Positions 48,915 through 56,341 of a stretch of DNA of 64,000 nt are shown here, in pieces (the stretch's first letter is position 1; each line of letters starts with the position of its first letter). The DNA lies in assembly GCA_020636915.1 (NCBI GenBank), contig JACJWV010000004.1, positions 186,001-250,000 of the forward strand, in the 5' to 3' direction. Source of the stretch: Nocardioides sp. Lineage in GTDB: Bacteria > Actinomycetota > Actinomycetes > Propionibacteriales > Nocardioidaceae. Under the pieces are notes generated by a model. It did no database searches, was not told the DNA's origin, and saw only the letters and a program-made list of their open reading frames with translations. The translations under genes and the position numbers were made by a program.

Positions 48915-49073
48915 CAGGGGTGGGGGCGCTGGCGTTGACCCCCGGGCGGGCGCCCTCCTAGCGTGTGCCGCAGATGAGGCCCTCGGCCCACCGACGGACG
49001 CTCGCAAGGGGAAGGCAAGTGTCCACCGGAGGAACGGGGGCCTCTCTCATGCCCTCCTGTGCCCGGTGGCGCC

Positions 49074-49889
49074 TCAGCGACCGGTGAAGACCGGGGCGCG
49101 CCGCTCCTGCGCGGCGCGGATGCCCTCTTGCAGGTCCTCGGTCGCCAGGGTGACCGGCTGCGCCAGGGCCTCCCACTGCAGGCAGGTCTCGAGGTCGGCG
49201 TGGCCGCCGTCGCGCAGCGCGAGCGTGGTCAGCCGGCTCGCGATCGGCGCGGTGGCGGCGATGCCCTCGGCCGTCGCGAGGACCTCCTCGAGGAACGACG
49301 CCGGCTCGAGCACCCGCGACACCAGCCCGAGCCGCAGCGCCTCGTCGGCGTCGACCAGCCGCCCGGTGAGCAGCAGGTCCCGGGCGTGGGCCTCCCCCAC
49401 GACGTCCGGCAGCAGGTAGGTGCCGGCCATGCCGGCGTGCATGCCCAGCTTGACGAACGGTGCACCCAGCCGGGCGCCGGCGGCGGCGTACCTCAGGTCG
49501 CAGGCCAGCGCCAGGCACAGCCCGGCGCCGATGGCCGGGCCGTTCACCGCGGCGATCGTGGGCACCTCCAGCCGGCGGATCGAGAGCCAGGCCCGGTAGA
49601 ACGCGATCATCCGGGTGCGCAGGTGGTCGACGGTGGCGTCGGGCTCGCTGGCGATCCAGGAGGTGTTGCCACCGGAGCAGAACGCCGAGCCCTCGCCGGT
49701 CACCACGACGGCGCGGACCGAGCGGTCGGCGGCGAGGGCGTCGACGGCGCGGACCCACGACTCGGTCATCTGGTCCGACATCGCGTTGCGCTGGTCGGGG
49801 TTGTCGAGGGTGAGGACGGCGACCCCGTCGCGGGGCCGCTCGAGGCGCAGGTGGGTGAGGTCCAGATCGTCGGTCAGGTCGTCGGGCAT
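49074..49889 (-). CDS. Enoyl-CoA hydratase/isomerase family protein
   Basis: A 271-residue crotonase-fold protein. Oxyanion-hole segments are EGSAFCSGGNTSWIASEP and VNGPAIGAGLCLALACDLRY. The glutamates typical of true hydratases are not both evident (GAPFVKLGMHAGMAGTYLLP), so another crotonase reaction is possible. Start ATG 49889 lacks a clear Shine-Dalgarno sequence. It stands alone, divergent from the zinc-ribbon gene at 50082. Confidence 0.85.
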   Translation of the reverse strand: MPDDLTDDLDLTHLRLERPRDGVAVLTLDNPDQRNAMSDQMTESWVRAVDALAADRSVRAVVVTGEGSAFCSGGNTSWIASEPDATVDHLRTRMIAFYRAWLSIRRLEVPTIAAVNGPAIGAGLCLALACDLRYAAAGARLGAPFVKLGMHAGMAGTYLLPDVVGEAHARDLLLTGRLVDADEALRLGLVSRVLEPASFLEEVLATAEGIAATAPIASRLTTLALRDGGHADLETCLQWEALAQPVTLATEDLQEGIRAAQERRAPVFTGR

Positions 49890-49993
49890 GGGCACAACGT
49901 ACTGGCGACCGGCGCGGCGCGCCGTGACCCGATTCACCGCTCACCGGTGCGCCTGTCACGCTCCGGGCCCCGCGTGTCGTAGGGTCAGGGACG

Positions 49994-50045
49994 GTCCGAC
50001 GGCATTGGGTCGGACTCCGACGGGTCTTCCCTACCCACCCCGTCG
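49994..50045 (+). promoter_or_regulatory. Structured 5' leader of zinc-ribbon gene
   Basis: Two consecutive hairpins: GTCCGAC (49994-50000) with GTCGGAC (50009-50015), then CGACGGG (50018-50024) with CCCGTCG (50039-50045). They lie 37 nt before the start codon, in the 192-nt divergent gap 49890-50081. No known riboswitch class was recognised. Confidence 0.35.
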
Positions 50046-50081
50046 CGACGACCGAGAGAGACATAGAGCAAGGAGGCCGTC

Positions 50082-50240
50082 ATGGCGGAGACCTGGAGCG
50101 GCGAGTTCTACTGCGTGAAGTGCAAGGAGAAGCGCGAGGCCGAGGGCGAGGTCAAGGTCAACGACAAGGGCACCCGGATGGCGAAGGCCGTCTGCCCCGT
50201 CTGTGGCACGAACCTCAACCGCATCCTCGGCAAGGCCTGA
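50082..50240 (+). CDS. DUF5679-like zinc-ribbon miniprotein
   Basis: A 52-residue protein with two CxxC knuckles, FYCVKCKEKR and AVCPVCGTNLNRIL, spaced as in a rubredoxin-like zinc ribbon. A near-perfect AAGGAGG at 50069-50075 precedes ATG 50082. The match to the actinobacterial DUF5679 family is good. It is likely abundant, judging by its strong translation signal and terminator. Function unknown. Confidence 0.88.
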   Translation: MAETWSGEFYCVKCKEKREAEGEVKVNDKGTRMAKAVCPVCGTNLNRILGKA

Positions 50241-50270
50241 CGCACCACGTCGCAGCGCCCCACGAGTTCC

Positions 50271-50312
50271 ACGGCGGCGCCGTCCCGGTGAGCACCGGGA
50301 CGGCGCCGCCGT
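50271..50312. terminator. Strong bidirectional terminator
   Basis: A perfect 19-bp stem: arms 50271-50289 and 50294-50312 with a GAGC loop; each arm starts or ends in ACGGCGGCG/CGCCGCCGT. It lies between the zinc-ribbon gene and the convergent NTF2-like gene. Confidence 0.9.
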
Positions 50313-50318
50313 CGTGTC

Positions 50319-50690
50319 TCAGCCCTTCACGTACGCGGCCTTCTCGCTCACCAGCCCGTCGCGCACCGTGAAGAGGTCGACGCCCCGGATGCGCTCGTCC
50401 TCCCCGTCCCCCCAGGAGTAGAGCCACCGGACCACCACCCGGTCCCCGGCGACGAACAGCTCCTCGGCGTGGAACCTCGCCGCCGGCGCCCCGTCGAACA
50501 GCGCCTCCCACGAGCGGCGCACCGCCTCGCGGCCGACGTGGCGCACGCCGTACGGCGGCGCGGTGTCCTCGAAGACGCAGTCCTCGGTCGTCAGGGACAG
50601 CGCCGCGGGCACGTCGTGGTCGCCGAAGGCGGCGTTGAACCGCTCGACCACCTCGCGCGGGCCGGTCGTGGCGGGCAGGTCAGCGCGCAT
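50319..50690 (-). CDS. Nuclear transport factor 2/SnoaL-like protein
   Basis: A 123-residue cone-fold protein: REVVERFNAAFGDHDVPAAL at the start and GVDLFTVRDGLVSEKAAYVK at the end. Members are isomerases, hydratases or binding proteins; the pocket residues do not point to one. It overlaps the cupin gene by 11 nt, forming a two-gene operon. Confidence 0.85.
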   Translation of the reverse strand: MRADLPATTGPREVVERFNAAFGDHDVPAALSLTTEDCVFEDTAPPYGVRHVGREAVRRSWEALFDGAPAARFHAEELFVAGDRVVVRWLYSWGDGEDERIRGVDLFTVRDGLVSEKAAYVKG

Positions 50691-51054
50691 AGTTGCTCGC
50701 TCCCCACCAGTCGACCACGACGACCGGCTCGTCGCCGACCACCCAGGCGTCGTGGCCGGAGGGCAGGGCGGTCACCTGCCCGGGCCCGGCGTCGAACTCC
50801 TGGCCGTCGGCCGAGCGGATCCGCAGCACGCCGCTGACGTGGTACTGGAAGTGCGGCGCCTCGCAGAGCTCGGTGCCGGCGATCGGCCGCACGTGCTCCG
50901 ACCACCGCCACCCGGGCTCCAGGGTGAGCCGACCGATCTCGGCGCCCCCGATGGTCAGCAGGTCGGCACGCCCGAGCGGGAACGGGCGGGTCTCGTCGGG
51001 GTGGGCGAAGTCCTTGCGCTCGAGCTCCGCGCCGGTCTGGGTGTGCGCGTCCAT
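50680..51054 (-). CDS. Cupin domain protein
   Basis: A 124-residue single cupin: LEPGWRWSEHVRPIAGTELC and FDAGPGQVTALPSGHDAWVV. His and Glu residues around WSEHVRP could bind metal. ATG 51054 is preceded by GAGG. It is divergent from the large BTAD regulator, which may control it together with the NTF2-like gene. Substrate unknown. Confidence 0.85.
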   Translation of the reverse strand: MDAHTQTGAELERKDFAHPDETRPFPLGRADLLTIGGAEIGRLTLEPGWRWSEHVRPIAGTELCEAPHFQYHVSGVLRIRSADGQEFDAGPGQVTALPSGHDAWVVGDEPVVVVDWWGASNYAR

Positions 51055-51163
51055 GGTGCCTCCTCGGTCCGTCGGCCCCGATGGCCGACCTCGGAGCCGA
51101 CCGTAGGAACCGGGCCTTGCAGGAAGATGGCGGACCACGGCCGGCTGCCCGCACAATGACCGG

Positions 51164-54100
51164 GTGGGTGGCACAGGGGCGGCGCCCGCCGTGCGGATCG
51201 ACCTCCTCGGACGCTTCGCCGTCCTCGTCGACGGTCGGGAGCAGCCGCTCTCCGCCTTCGGCGGCCGCAAGACACGGCTGCTCCTCCGGGTCCTCGCCAC
51301 ACGACGCGGGTCGCCGGTCGACCACGACACCCTGAGCAGCGCCCTGTGGGGCGACGATCCGCCGCGCGACCCGTCGGGGAACCTCGGGGTGCTGGTGAAC
51401 CGCGCCCGGTCCGCCCTCACCGACGGCGGCCTGATCCGCACCGTTCCCGGGGGCTACCTGCTCGACCAGCGGTGCGCTGTCGACGCGGCCGAGTTCGAGT
51501 CCGGGATCCGGCGGGCCCGGCACGAGCAGGCGAGAGGCGAGCTGGCCGCGGCGCTGGCCGACTACCTCGACGCCCTGGCGTTGTGGGGCAGCCCCCTGCC
51601 GGAGGACGCCGACGCTCCGTGGGCCGACGGCGTCCGGCAGCACTGGTCGACCCTGCACCGTGCGGCGCGGTTGGAGGGGTCGACCCTGGCCCTCGACCTC
51701 GGACAGCCGACGCTGGCGGTCGAGATCGCCGCGCCGGCGGTGCGCGAGGACCCGCTCGACGAGGCCGCGTGCATCGCGCTGATGACGGCGCAGGCCGCCG
51801 CGGGCCAGAACGCGGCCGCCCTCGCCTCCTACGACCGGCTGCGGCACGCCCTCGCCGAGGAGCTGGGCGTGGATCCCTCGCCGCCGGTCCGGGCCGCGCA
51901 CCTGGCGATCCTGACCGGCACCGCACGACCCGCGCCGGCGGCGCCGGCCGGACCGCCGGCGACCCGGTTCGCCGGACGCCGCGCGGAGCTGACAGCCGTC
52001 CTCGGCGCGCTCGGCTCGGGACGGCGGGTGGAGGTCCTCGGCGCCGGCGGCTGGGGGAAGTCGCGCTTCCTCGACGAGGTCGCCCTCCGGCTGCCCGAGG
52101 AGCTCACCCTGTGCCCGGCTCGGGCGACACTCCCGGAGCGGGACGAACCGTGGAGCCTGCTCCGGGCCCTCCTCGGCCCCGTTGCCGCCCGGACGCCCGG
52201 TCTCCTCGACCACCTCCCGGAGCGGACCCGTGCCGCGGTCGACGGCGTGCTCCAGCCCGGGGGTGGGGCCGGCGCCGACCTCGACCCGAGCGCCCGGCGC
52301 GCCCTCGTCGCCGCCGGTCTGGTCGCGGTCCTGGCCGCCCTCGACCGCCCGGTGCTCGTGCTCGACGACCTGCAGTGGGCCGACGAGGCGAGCGCCGGCG
52401 CCCTGGCGGCCGCCCTCGACCGGCGCCCGGACACCGGGTGCGTGGTCGCGGCCCGACCCGCGGAGGTGAGGGCCGACGGCGGGACGCGCTCCCTGCTGGC
52501 CGCGCTCGGCCGCGACCGGCTCCTGGTCGAGCTCGCCCCGCTCTCGGAGGACGACGTCGCCGAGGTGGCGGGCCCCGTCCTGGCGCCGTCGATCTGCGGA
52601 TCCGCCGGTGCCACCCCGTTCGAGGTGATGCAGGTGCTCACCGGCCTCGGCTCCGAAGGCCTGGCGGCTCCCGGTGGCGACGGCACCTGGCGACCGGTGA
52701 CCGCCGGCGCGACCGACCGTGCCCGTGACCTCGCGCTGGCTGGGACCCGACAGACCCTCCTCGCGACGGTCGCCGCGCGCCCGGCCCTCGAGCAGCAGGT
52801 CGTGCGCCTGCTCGCGCTGCTCGGCCGGGCCGCTCCGTCCGGGACGCTCGCCGTCGCGGCGAGACGTCCGGCGACCGAGGTCGAGGAGGCACTCGACGCG
52901 CTCTGCTCCGCCGGCCTCGTCCGCGCGACGCCTCGCGGGTGGGCCACCGGACACGACCTGCTCTCCGAGGCCGTCGACGCCGCGCTCCCGACCGCAGAGG
53001 CCGCCCGCCTGCACCGAGCGCTGGCGGCCACGATCGAGGATCCTCCCGAGCGCGCCGCCCACCTGGCAGGGGCCGGCGATCCCGACGCCGCCGCCGCGGC
53101 CTATGCCGCGGCGGCCCGGGCCCTGCTCGAGGCGCGCAGTGCCGGCGACGCCGCGACCCTGGCGACCCGCGGCCTCGCGCTCGCCTCACGCGGCGCCGAT
53201 CGCGCGGAGCTGCACGACGCCCGCGCGATGGCCCGGTCGCTCACCGGCGACCTCCCCGGCGCGCGTGACGACCTGCGCACGGCGCTGCGCCTGAGGACCC
53301 CGGGGCCGGACCGCGCGAGGCTGATGGCGCGGCTCGCGATGTCCTACTCCGGCGCGGACGACCCCGAACGGGCGCACGAGCTCAGCGAGCTCGCCCTGGT
53401 GGAGGCGGGCGACGACCCCGCCGCACGGGCGGTCGCCCTCGAGGTCGCCTCCATCCTCGACGTCAACCGGGGCGACGACGACCGGGCCCGCTCGCGGTCC
53501 GAGGAGGCCCGGTCGCTCTACGCGGAGCTGGGCGATGCCGTCGGCACCGCACGGATCCTCGACGCTCGAGCCATGGCGACGTTCCTCTCCGGCGACATCC
53601 GCACCGCCGAGCGGCTCTTCGACCACGTCGCCGGCGTCTTCGAGGACTGCGGGGACCTGTTCCGCGAGCTGACGCCCCGCTCGACCCAGGGCCACGCCCT
53701 GGTCTTCCTCGGCCGGCCGGCCGACGGTCTGGCCGCGGCCACGTCCTCGCTCGAGCTGGCGCGCGAGCTGTCCCACCCCGAGGGCGAGACCTACGCGCTC
53801 TGGCACCGGTCAGAGGCGCTCGCCGCCCTCGGTGACCCGACGCGGGCCCGGGCCGACGCGGAGGAGGCACTCGCCATCGCCGAGCAGATCGGCCACCGGG
53901 GGTGGACCGCCACCAGCTTCCGGGCGCTCGGGATCGCGCACCTCGCAGCCGACGACGTCGCCCGCGCCCACGAGGCCTTCGAGCGCTCGCTCGCGCACGC
54001 CGACGGGCTGGACCTCTTCCGTTCCTGGGCGGCCGCCCGCCTGGCGATCTGCGAGGTCCGGCGCGGCGAGCTCGACGCCGCTCGAGGTCACGTCGCGGCG

Positions 54101-54271
54101 GCCCGCAGCTGCGGACCGGGGCTGGCACGCTACGAGGCCCGGTGGGCGGAGGCGGAGCTGGCGGCGGCCTCCGGGAGGGACCCGGCGCCGCTGGTCGCGA
54201 GGGCGGTCGTCGACGCCGAGCGAGGCGGACATCTCGCGAGCGCCGCCTGCCTCCGGGCGGTCCTCGCCTGA
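51164..54271 (+). CDS. BTAD/AAA/TPR transcriptional regulator (large SARP-like)
   Basis: A 1035-residue protein. The N-terminal OmpR-like winged helix (about 10-100, VRIDLLGRFAVLVDGREQPL, VLVNRARSALTDGG) is followed by the bacterial transcriptional activation domain (about 100-250). A NTPase has Walker A GAGGWGKSR (about 293-301) and Walker B VLVLDDLQWADEAS. The last 450 residues are TPR-like. Such proteins activate nearby genes on binding a ligand. GTG 51164 is divergent from the cupin-NTF2 pair, the likely target. Confidence 0.88.
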   Translation: MGGTGAAPAVRIDLLGRFAVLVDGREQPLSAFGGRKTRLLLRVLATRRGSPVDHDTLSSALWGDDPPRDPSGNLGVLVNRARSALTDGGLIRTVPGGYLLDQRCAVDAAEFESGIRRARHEQARGELAAALADYLDALALWGSPLPEDADAPWADGVRQHWSTLHRAARLEGSTLALDLGQPTLAVEIAAPAVREDPLDEAACIALMTAQAAAGQNAAALASYDRLRHALAEELGVDPSPPVRAAHLAILTGTARPAPAAPAGPPATRFAGRRAELTAVLGALGSGRRVEVLGAGGWGKSRFLDEVALRLPEELTLCPARATLPERDEPWSLLRALLGPVAARTPGLLDHLPERTRAAVDGVLQPGGGAGADLDPSARRALVAAGLVAVLAALDRPVLVLDDLQWADEASAGALAAALDRRPDTGCVVAARPAEVRADGGTRSLLAALGRDRLLVELAPLSEDDVAEVAGPVLAPSICGSAGATPFEVMQVLTGLGSEGLAAPGGDGTWRPVTAGATDRARDLALAGTRQTLLATVAARPALEQQVVRLLALLGRAAPSGTLAVAARRPATEVEEALDALCSAGLVRATPRGWATGHDLLSEAVDAALPTAEAARLHRALAATIEDPPERAAHLAGAGDPDAAAAAYAAAARALLEARSAGDAATLATRGLALASRGADRAELHDARAMARSLTGDLPGARDDLRTALRLRTPGPDRARLMARLAMSYSGADDPERAHELSELALVEAGDDPAARAVALEVASILDVNRGDDDRARSRSEEARSLYAELGDAVGTARILDARAMATFLSGDIRTAERLFDHVAGVFEDCGDLFRELTPRSTQGHALVFLGRPADGLAAATSSLELARELSHPEGETYALWHRSEALAALGDPTRARADAEEALAIAEQIGHRGWTATSFRALGIAHLAADDVARAHEAFERSLAHADGLDLFRSWAAARLAICEVRRGELDAARGHVAAARSCGPGLARYEARWAEAELAAASGRDPAPLVARAVVDAERGGHLASAACLRAVLA

Positions 54272-54331
54272 CCGATCGCGTCTTCCTGTGGAAGAGCGCC
54301 CGGAGGGGGCGACAGCGGGTAGGTCCCCTGC

Positions 54332-55075
54332 ATGAGACACCGTCGCCTCCGGCCCGGTCTGCACGTCGTCCGCCGCGACGACCACCACGTCCAGGTGGGG
54401 GTCGACCCGCCATGGCGGGTGGTGGCGCCAGACGAGCCCGAGGTACGCCGGCTGCTGGACGAGCTGACCGCCGGTCGGTCGGTCGCGCCGGCGTCGCCGG
54501 CGGCGCACCGCACGCTGCTCGCGCTCGACCGTGCCGGGATGCTCGTCGACGCCTCGGCCGCGGCCGAGGAGCGCCGCCGCACGGTCCGGGTGCAGGCGGG
54601 CCCCGAGGCACGCGACGAGGTCGTCCGCGTGGTGCGCAGCGCCGGCTGCGAGCCGGCCGCCGACGGCGCGGTGGCGCTCGTGGTGGTCGCGGGCGAGGTG
54701 CCGCGACCCGATGTCGACAGCCACCTGCGCGAGGGGCGCGCGCACCTCCCGCTCGCGGCCGGGCCGCGGGGGTGGACGATCGGGCCCTTCGTGGTGCCCG
54801 GCGCCAGCGCCTGCCTGCGGTGCGTGGACGCCCACCGAGGCGAGCACGACCCGCGACGCGCGCTGGTCGTCGACCAGCTCGCCGGGCTGCCGTCGGCGCC
54901 GGACGACCCCGTCCTCGCCGCGCTCGCCCTGGCCTGGGCCGTGCGCGACGTCCGGACCCACCTCGACGGCGGGGTCCCGTCCACCTGGTGCGCGACCGTG
55001 GAGCTCGGACCGGAGCTGCGACCGCTGCGACGGGCCTGGGCGCGGCACCCCTACTGCGGCTGCAGCTGGGCCTGA
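54332..55075 (+). CDS. Cyclodehydratase/E1-like (TOMM leader-binding type) protein, orphan
   Basis: A 247-residue protein. The central GPFVVPGASACLRCVDAHR has CxxC at about 161-164, and the C-terminus HPYCGC supplies the second pair (242, 244). This is the zinc tetracysteine of the ThiF/E1-like partner of azoline-forming cyclodehydratases. The N-terminal part resembles a winged-helix leader-binding domain. No YcaO, dehydrogenase or precursor peptide gene lies in the window. It may have been recruited to another role, since orphans occur at this core-genome position. Confidence 0.7.
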   Translation: MRHRRLRPGLHVVRRDDHHVQVGVDPPWRVVAPDEPEVRRLLDELTAGRSVAPASPAAHRTLLALDRAGMLVDASAAAEERRRTVRVQAGPEARDEVVRVVRSAGCEPAADGAVALVVVAGEVPRPDVDSHLREGRAHLPLAAGPRGWTIGPFVVPGASACLRCVDAHRGEHDPRRALVVDQLAGLPSAPDDPVLAALALAWAVRDVRTHLDGGVPSTWCATVELGPELRPLRRAWARHPYCGCSWA

Positions 55076-55080
55076 GCCCT

Positions 55081-55134
55081 CACCAGCGCCGTCACCAGCG
55101 CCGTCACCAGCGCCGTCACCAGCGCCGTCACCAG
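55081..55134. repeat. 12-bp tandem repeat, four and a half copies
   Basis: CACCAGCGCCGT is repeated perfectly at 55081, 55093, 55105 and 55117, plus CACCAG at 55129. It fills the gap between two convergent genes and its last copy contains the stop codon of the minus-strand gene. On that strand each unit reads TGA CGG CGC TGG, so every unit gives an in-frame stop. Confidence 0.9.
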
Positions 55135-55289
55135 AACTCGGAGTCGAGCTTGCCCTCCATCGCGCGCAGGTGGGTGCGGGAGCACTCGTCGCAGTAGGTC
55201 TTCCGGCGACCGTTCTCCACCGACACCGTCCAGCTCAGGGTCGCGGCCTCGTCGGCCTCGGTGCGTCCGCAGAAGTCGCAGGTGGACAT
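55128..55289 (-). CDS. Small four-cysteine zinc-finger protein
   Basis: A 53-residue protein beginning MSTCDFCGRTEADEA and containing KTYCDECSRTHLRAMEGKLD. Two CxxC pairs 30 residues apart make a treble-clef or ribbon-like zinc site. ATG 55289 is followed by GC-rich coding DNA; its stop lies within the tandem repeat. Function unknown, but the family is recurrent in actinobacteria. Confidence 0.8.
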   Translation of the reverse strand: MSTCDFCGRTEADEAATLSWTVSVENGRRKTYCDECSRTHLRAMEGKLDSEFW

Positions 55290-55314
55290 GGCGCCAATCT
55301 AGCCCGGACGTGCG

Positions 55315-55351
55315 GAGGGGCCCGGTACGACGACGTCGTACCGGGCCCCTC
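55315..55351 (-). terminator. Terminator after small-protein pair
   Basis: GAGGGGCCCGGTACGA (55315-55330) and TCGTACCGGGCCCCTC (55336-55351) form a perfect 16-bp stem with a CGACG loop. It lies 39 nt downstream of the second small basic protein gene and ends the whiB7 transcript. Confidence 0.88.
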
Positions 55352-55389
55352 GTCAAGACACCCGCGATCAGGTCATCCCTGAGGTGTCG

Positions 55390-55587
55390 TCACAGCGCTC
55401 GGGCGAGAGCCAGTCGAGCCTGCTGGGCTGCCTGCTCGGCCTTGCGGCTCAGCCGGCGGGCGCGGGCCATCTGGGCTCCACGCCGGAGCTGCTGCGCCTC
55501 TCCCAGGCGCGCGGACATTTGTGCGCGGGCCAGGTTCTCGTGCATGAGATTCATGAGCTTGCGTCCGTTCTCGAAGGTCGTGTTCAT
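55390..55587 (-). CDS. Small basic helical protein, paralogue A (downstream of whiB7)
   Basis: Up to 65 residues from ATG 55587. Starting at the internal ATG 55554 gives 54 residues, exactly the length of the neighbouring paralogue, beginning MNLMHENLARAQMSARLGEA. The shared core (HENLARAQ, SARLGEAQQ, AEQ-AQQARLALAR) predicts a continuous amphipathic, Arg/Ala-rich helix with no Cys or membrane segment. Neither start has a strong Shine-Dalgarno sequence. It lies 37 nt downstream of paralogue B. No family recognised. Confidence 0.72.
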   Translation of the reverse strand: MNTTFENGRKLMNLMHENLARAQMSARLGEAQQLRRGAQMARARRLSRKAEQAAQQARLALARAL

Positions 55588-55624
55588 CGGTGTGTGTCGT
55601 GCTTTCTGGTGTTCGGCGGCGCGC

Positions 55625-55789
55625 TCAGAGCGACCGGGCGAGGGCGAGCCGGGCCTGCTGGGCGAGCTGCTCGGCGCGGCGGCCGGAGCGGAGCGCGCGG
55701 GTCAGCTGGCGACCCGGTCGGCACTGCTGTGCCTCACCCAGGCGGGCGCTCACCTGAGCGCGGGCCAGGTTCTCGTGGCTGAGGTTCAT
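55625..55789 (-). CDS. Small basic helical protein, paralogue B (downstream of whiB7)
   Basis: A 54-residue protein: MNLSHENLARAQVSARLGEA, then QQCRPGRQLTRALRSGRRAE. It is about 65% identical to paralogue A without gaps, so the pair arose by tandem duplication. AAAGGA precedes ATG 55789. It begins 68 nt after the whiB7 stop with no intervening terminator, so it is probably co-transcribed and induced with whiB7. The basic helix could contact RNA or ribosome, but that is speculation. Confidence 0.75.
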   Translation of the reverse strand: MNLSHENLARAQVSARLGEAQQCRPGRQLTRALRSGRRAEQLAQQARLALARSL

Positions 55790-55857
55790 CTCGGTGTCCT
55801 TTGACGTCGTTGTCGAAGTGAGGTGATGGATGGGCTGGTGGTGCGGGACGCTGCCGG

Positions 55858-56196
55858 TCAGGCGGCGACTTCGTTCTTGCGGGGCCGGCCGCGGGGCCGC
55901 TTGCGCGGGATCACCGCGCCCTGGAGGAAGAGCTGGCCTCCCCAGACGCCCCACGGCTCGCGGCGCTCGAGGGCACCGTCGAGGCAGAGGCTCCGGACCG
56001 GGCAGTCCGAGCAGAGCGCCTTGGCGACCTCGACGTCGGCCGGGGACTCGGCGAACCACAGCTCGGGGTTGTTGACCCGGCAGGGCAGCAGCTCGTCGTC
56101 GACCTGGTTGGCCTGGTCGTGCAGCTGACCCAGGCTGAGCGGGAGCTGCCCCGACACCGGCAGGGCCTCAGTACGGACGAGTTCACTGATGGTCAT
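55858..56196 (-). CDS. whiB7: WhiB7 redox-sensing transcriptional activator
   Basis: A 112-residue Wbl protein. [4Fe-4S] ligands are Cys 39, 62, 65 and 71; the turn is GVWGG (83-87). The C-terminal AT-hook RGRPRK (102-107) distinguishes WhiB7. It partners with the primary sigma factor and activates intrinsic antibiotic-resistance genes after translation stress. A perfect AAGGAGGTGA precedes ATG 56196. The ~400-nt leader holds an upstream ORF and a terminator. It lies next to uvrD2 as in mycobacteria. Confidence 0.96.
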   Translation of the reverse strand: MTISELVRTEALPVSGQLPLSLGQLHDQANQVDDELLPCRVNNPELWFAESPADVEVAKALCSDCPVRSLCLDGALERREPWGVWGGQLFLQGAVIPRKRPRGRPRKNEVAA

Positions 56197-56260
56197 GTTT
56201 CACCTCCTTCTTCTGACCTGATCGCGTTGGGTGGTGCGGTTCGTGGCCGGAGAAACGAAA

Positions 56261-56293
56261 AGGCCGCGGATCCCGGTTCGGGATCCGCGGCCT
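56261..56293 (-). terminator. whiB7 leader attenuator (intrinsic terminator)
   Basis: Arms 56279-56293 and 56261-56275 (minus strand AGGCCGCGGATCCCG and CGGGATCCGCGGCCT) give a perfect 15-bp stem with a 3-nt loop. It is followed directly by TTTCGTTT, the only T-tailed hairpin I found in the window. It lies 65 nt upstream of the whiB7 start, where it would stop basal transcription. Confidence 0.88.
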
Positions 56294-56341
56294 GGAGGCT
56301 GCCGATGGCTGTTGGGTGTCAACAGGTCGGTGGTCTCCAGG
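56291..56341 (-). promoter_or_regulatory. Alternative hairpin overlapping uORF end and attenuator
   Basis: On the minus strand CCTGGAG (56341-56335) pairs with CTCCAGG (56297-56291). Inside it CCGA/TCGG (56330-56327 with 56305-56302) and CTGTTG/CAACAG (56325-56320 with 56314-56309) also pair. The 3' arm uses three bases of the attenuator stem, so the two structures compete. The uORF stop codon (56321-56319) lies at the apical loop. Confidence 0.6.

Noticed and set aside
48801..49007. N-terminal extension of the PHP protein through the DnaA-box repeats
   Set aside because: The extension encodes repeat-derived LWTNLWTTLWTS with no similarity; a well-spaced ribosome site supports the start at 48740.
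49024..49066. Hairpin terminator after the enoyl-CoA hydratase gene
   Set aside because: CCACCGG/CCGGTGG arms are separated by about 29 nt and the stem is short; not convincing.
55081..55134. CRISPR-like array
   Set aside because: Unit is 12 bp with no spacers and no cas genes; it is a simple tandem repeat.
55051..55356. Alternative minus-strand frame ending VTALVTALVTALV
   Set aside because: Repeat-derived and crosses a strong terminator; the other frame encodes a proper four-Cys miniprotein.
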